Shown in pieces: positions 4,503-5,776 of a DNA stretch of 5,776 nucleotides; the stretch's first letter is position 1, and every line of letters begins with the position of its first letter. Below the pieces are notes generated by a model. It searched no databases. It was not told the origin of the DNA and saw only the letters and a program-made list of their open reading frames with translations. This stretch comes from an uncultured Lentisphaeria bacterium (GTDB lineage: Bacteria > Verrucomicrobiota > Lentisphaeria > Victivallales > Victivallaceae). Both the position numbers and the translations under genes were made by a program. Location: NCBI GenBank assembly GCA_903821255.1, contig CAIJKT010000958.1, forward strand, positions 1-5,776, written 5' to 3'.

Positions 4503-5776
4503 AATGGACATCCGGAAATTGATTGAGTTCGACCGCAGGCATCTGTGGCATCCTTACTCATCCATGACCAGTCCGCTGCCGGTTTATCCGGTGGAGTCCG
4601 CTCACGGCGTGAGAATCCGTCTGGCCGACGGCATGGAACTGATTGACGGCACCTCTTCCTGGTGGGCCGCCGCCCACGGTTACAACCACCCTAAACTCAA
4701 TGACGCCATTAAACGCCAACTGGAAAAGATGGCGCATGTCATGTTCGGCGGCCTGACTCACGAACCGGCGGTAAAGCTGGGGGAGAGACTTATCCGCATG
4801 ACTCCGGAACCGCTGCAAACCATATTCTATTCCGACTCCGGTTCTGTCAGCGTCGAAGTGGCGGTAAAAATGGCTTTCCAGTACTGGCTGGCCCGCAACT
4901 ACAGGAATAAAACGAAACTCCTCACGGTCCGCTCAGGCTATCACGGCGACACCTTCGCCACCATGGGCTTGTGCGATCCGGTAGACGGCATGCACAAGAT
5001 GTTCCATGACATTCTTCCTGAAAATATCTTCGCGGAAGCGCCCCGCTGCAAATTTAATGACCCGTGGGATGAAAGCTGCATCAACGATATGCTGACGCTG
5101 ATTGACCGCCACCACAGCTCCATCGCCGCAGTGATCATCGAACCCATTGTCCAGGGCGCCGGCGGCATGCGGTTCTATTCGCCTCACTATCTGCGACGTC
5201 TGCGGGAAATCTGTTCGGAATACGATATTCTGCTGATTTTTGACGAAATCGCCACCGGCTTCGGGCGCACCGGCAAACTTTTTGCCTGCGAACATGCCGG
5301 AGTGTCGCCGGATATCATGTGTGTGGGCAAGGCCCTCACCGGCGGATATATGACTCTCGCCGCCACGATTACCACAAACCATGTTTCGGAAACTGTTTCC
5401 AGCGGTATGCCGGGGGTATTTCTGCACGGCCCGACTTACATGGCCAACCCGCTGGCCTGTGCTGTAGCCTGCGCCTCGCTGGATCTGCTTGAAGAGTACA
5501 ATTGGCAGGAAAAAGTCCTGGCAATTGAAAAACAGATGAAAGAGCAACTGGAGCCTGCAAGGAGCCTTCCGGCCGTCGCCGATGTCCGGGTTCTGGGAGC
5601 CATCGGCGTCATCGAAACCAGAGCGCCGGTAAAAGTAGCGGAGATTCAGGCAAAATTCATCTGGGAAGGCGTCTGGATCAGACCTTTCGGCAAACTTATT
5701 TATCTGATGCCTCCATTTATTATTTCCCGCGATGAGCTCTCAAAACTGACCGCCGCCGCCGTCAAAGTCGCCGGAA
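4495..5776 (+). CDS. bioA: Adenosylmethionine-8-amino-7-oxononanoate aminotransferase BioA (3' end cut by window)
   Basis: BioA is a fold-type I PLP aminotransferase that converts KAPA to DAPA, in E. coli-type enzymes with S-adenosylmethionine as the unusual amino donor. 427 codons are present without a stop and E. coli BioA has 429 residues. Alignment by eye places the last codon near E. coli residue 422, so only about 5-10 residues are missing. Motifs in order are WHPYSSMTSPLPVYPV (Y21 matching E. coli Y17), SSWWAAAHGYNHP (W56, W57), SHVMFGG-like AHVMFGG, SDSGSVSVE (PLP phosphate loop), YHGDTF, IIEPIVQGAGGM, DEIATGFGRTG (D250 matching D245), GKALTGG (Schiff-base lysine K279 matching K274), HGPTYMANPLAC and WIRPFGKLIYLMPP (R396 matching the substrate-binding R391). 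Identity to E. coli BioA is high through these blocks, which supports SAM as donor over the lysine-using BioK type. It is the last gene visible in the operon. Confidence 0.96.
   Translation, partial: MNEMDIRKLIEFDRRHLWHPYSSMTSPLPVYPVESAHGVRIRLADGMELIDGTSSWWAAAHGYNHPKLNDAIKRQLEKMAHVMFGGLTHEPAVKLGERLIRMTPEPLQTIFYSDSGSVSVEVAVKMAFQYWLARNYRNKTKLLTVRSGYHGDTFATMGLCDPVDGMHKMFHDILPENIFAEAPRCKFNDPWDESCINDMLTLIDRHHSSIAAVIIEPIVQGAGGMRFYSPHYLRRLREICSEYDILLIFDEIATGFGRTGKLFACEHAGVSPDIMCVGKALTGGYMTLAATITTNHVSETVSSGMPGVFLHGPTYMANPLACAVACASLDLLEEYNWQEKVLAIEKQMKEQLEPARSLPAVADVRVLGAIGVIETRAPVKVAEIQAKFIWEGVWIRPFGKLIYLMPPFIISRDELSKLTAAAVKVAG

Noticed and set aside
4933..5547. Open frame on the - strand (204 codons) opposite bioA
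   Set aside because: It is fully antisense to conserved BioA motifs including the PLP lysine region, with low-complexity-like composition and no family signature.

Overview
This window holds a near-complete biotin (vitamin B7) biosynthesis operon. Six genes lie head to tail on the + strand in the order bioB, bioF, bioG, bioC, bioD, bioA, preceded by about 180 bases of AT-rich leader. All six products are recognisable from family motifs and their catalytic residues are visible. bioA runs off the right edge, probably only a handful of codons before its stop. I see no RNA gene, CRISPR array, insertion sequence or terminator.

Layout. Bases 1-62 are a degenerate 9-bp tandem repeat (units like GACCCATAA) that may continue to the left of the window. 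Bases 63-183 are the operon leader, with a plausible sigma70-type promoter (TTGATG, 16 bp, GATAAT) and a short direct repeat. From 184 to the end the coding genes are packed tightly. The bioB-bioF gap is 25 bp. bioF and bioG overlap by 4 bp (ATGA). bioC starts at a TTG inside the end of bioG. The bioC-bioD gap is about 22 bp. bioA starts 8 bp inside bioD and its strong Shine-Dalgarno lies within the bioD coding sequence. This spacing indicates one transcript with translational coupling.

How the genes work together. BioC methylates malonyl-ACP so that ordinary fatty-acid synthesis can extend it to pimeloyl-ACP methyl ester. BioG removes the methyl group. BioF condenses pimeloyl-ACP with alanine to give KAPA (8-amino-7-oxononanoate). 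BioA transaminates KAPA to DAPA, BioD closes the ureido ring to give dethiobiotin, and BioB inserts sulfur to give biotin. The window therefore encodes every dedicated step, with BioG as the demethylating esterase in place of the BioH used by E. coli.

Organism. GC content is moderate (about mid-50s percent by eye, not counted). Strong Shine-Dalgarno sequences and TTG start use argue against Bacteroidota, although the BioD and BioG sequences resemble Bacteroidota-type proteins. BioB has the cysteine pattern of the class found in obligate anaerobes, not the E. coli pattern. An anaerobic Gram-negative bacterium, possibly of the PVC group (for example Lentisphaerota), fits, but this is a low-confidence inference.

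The most interesting points are the altered auxiliary-cluster ligands of BioB and the 9-bp repeat array at the left edge. The rest is a well-formed but ordinary biotin operon; I do not see an undescribed system here.
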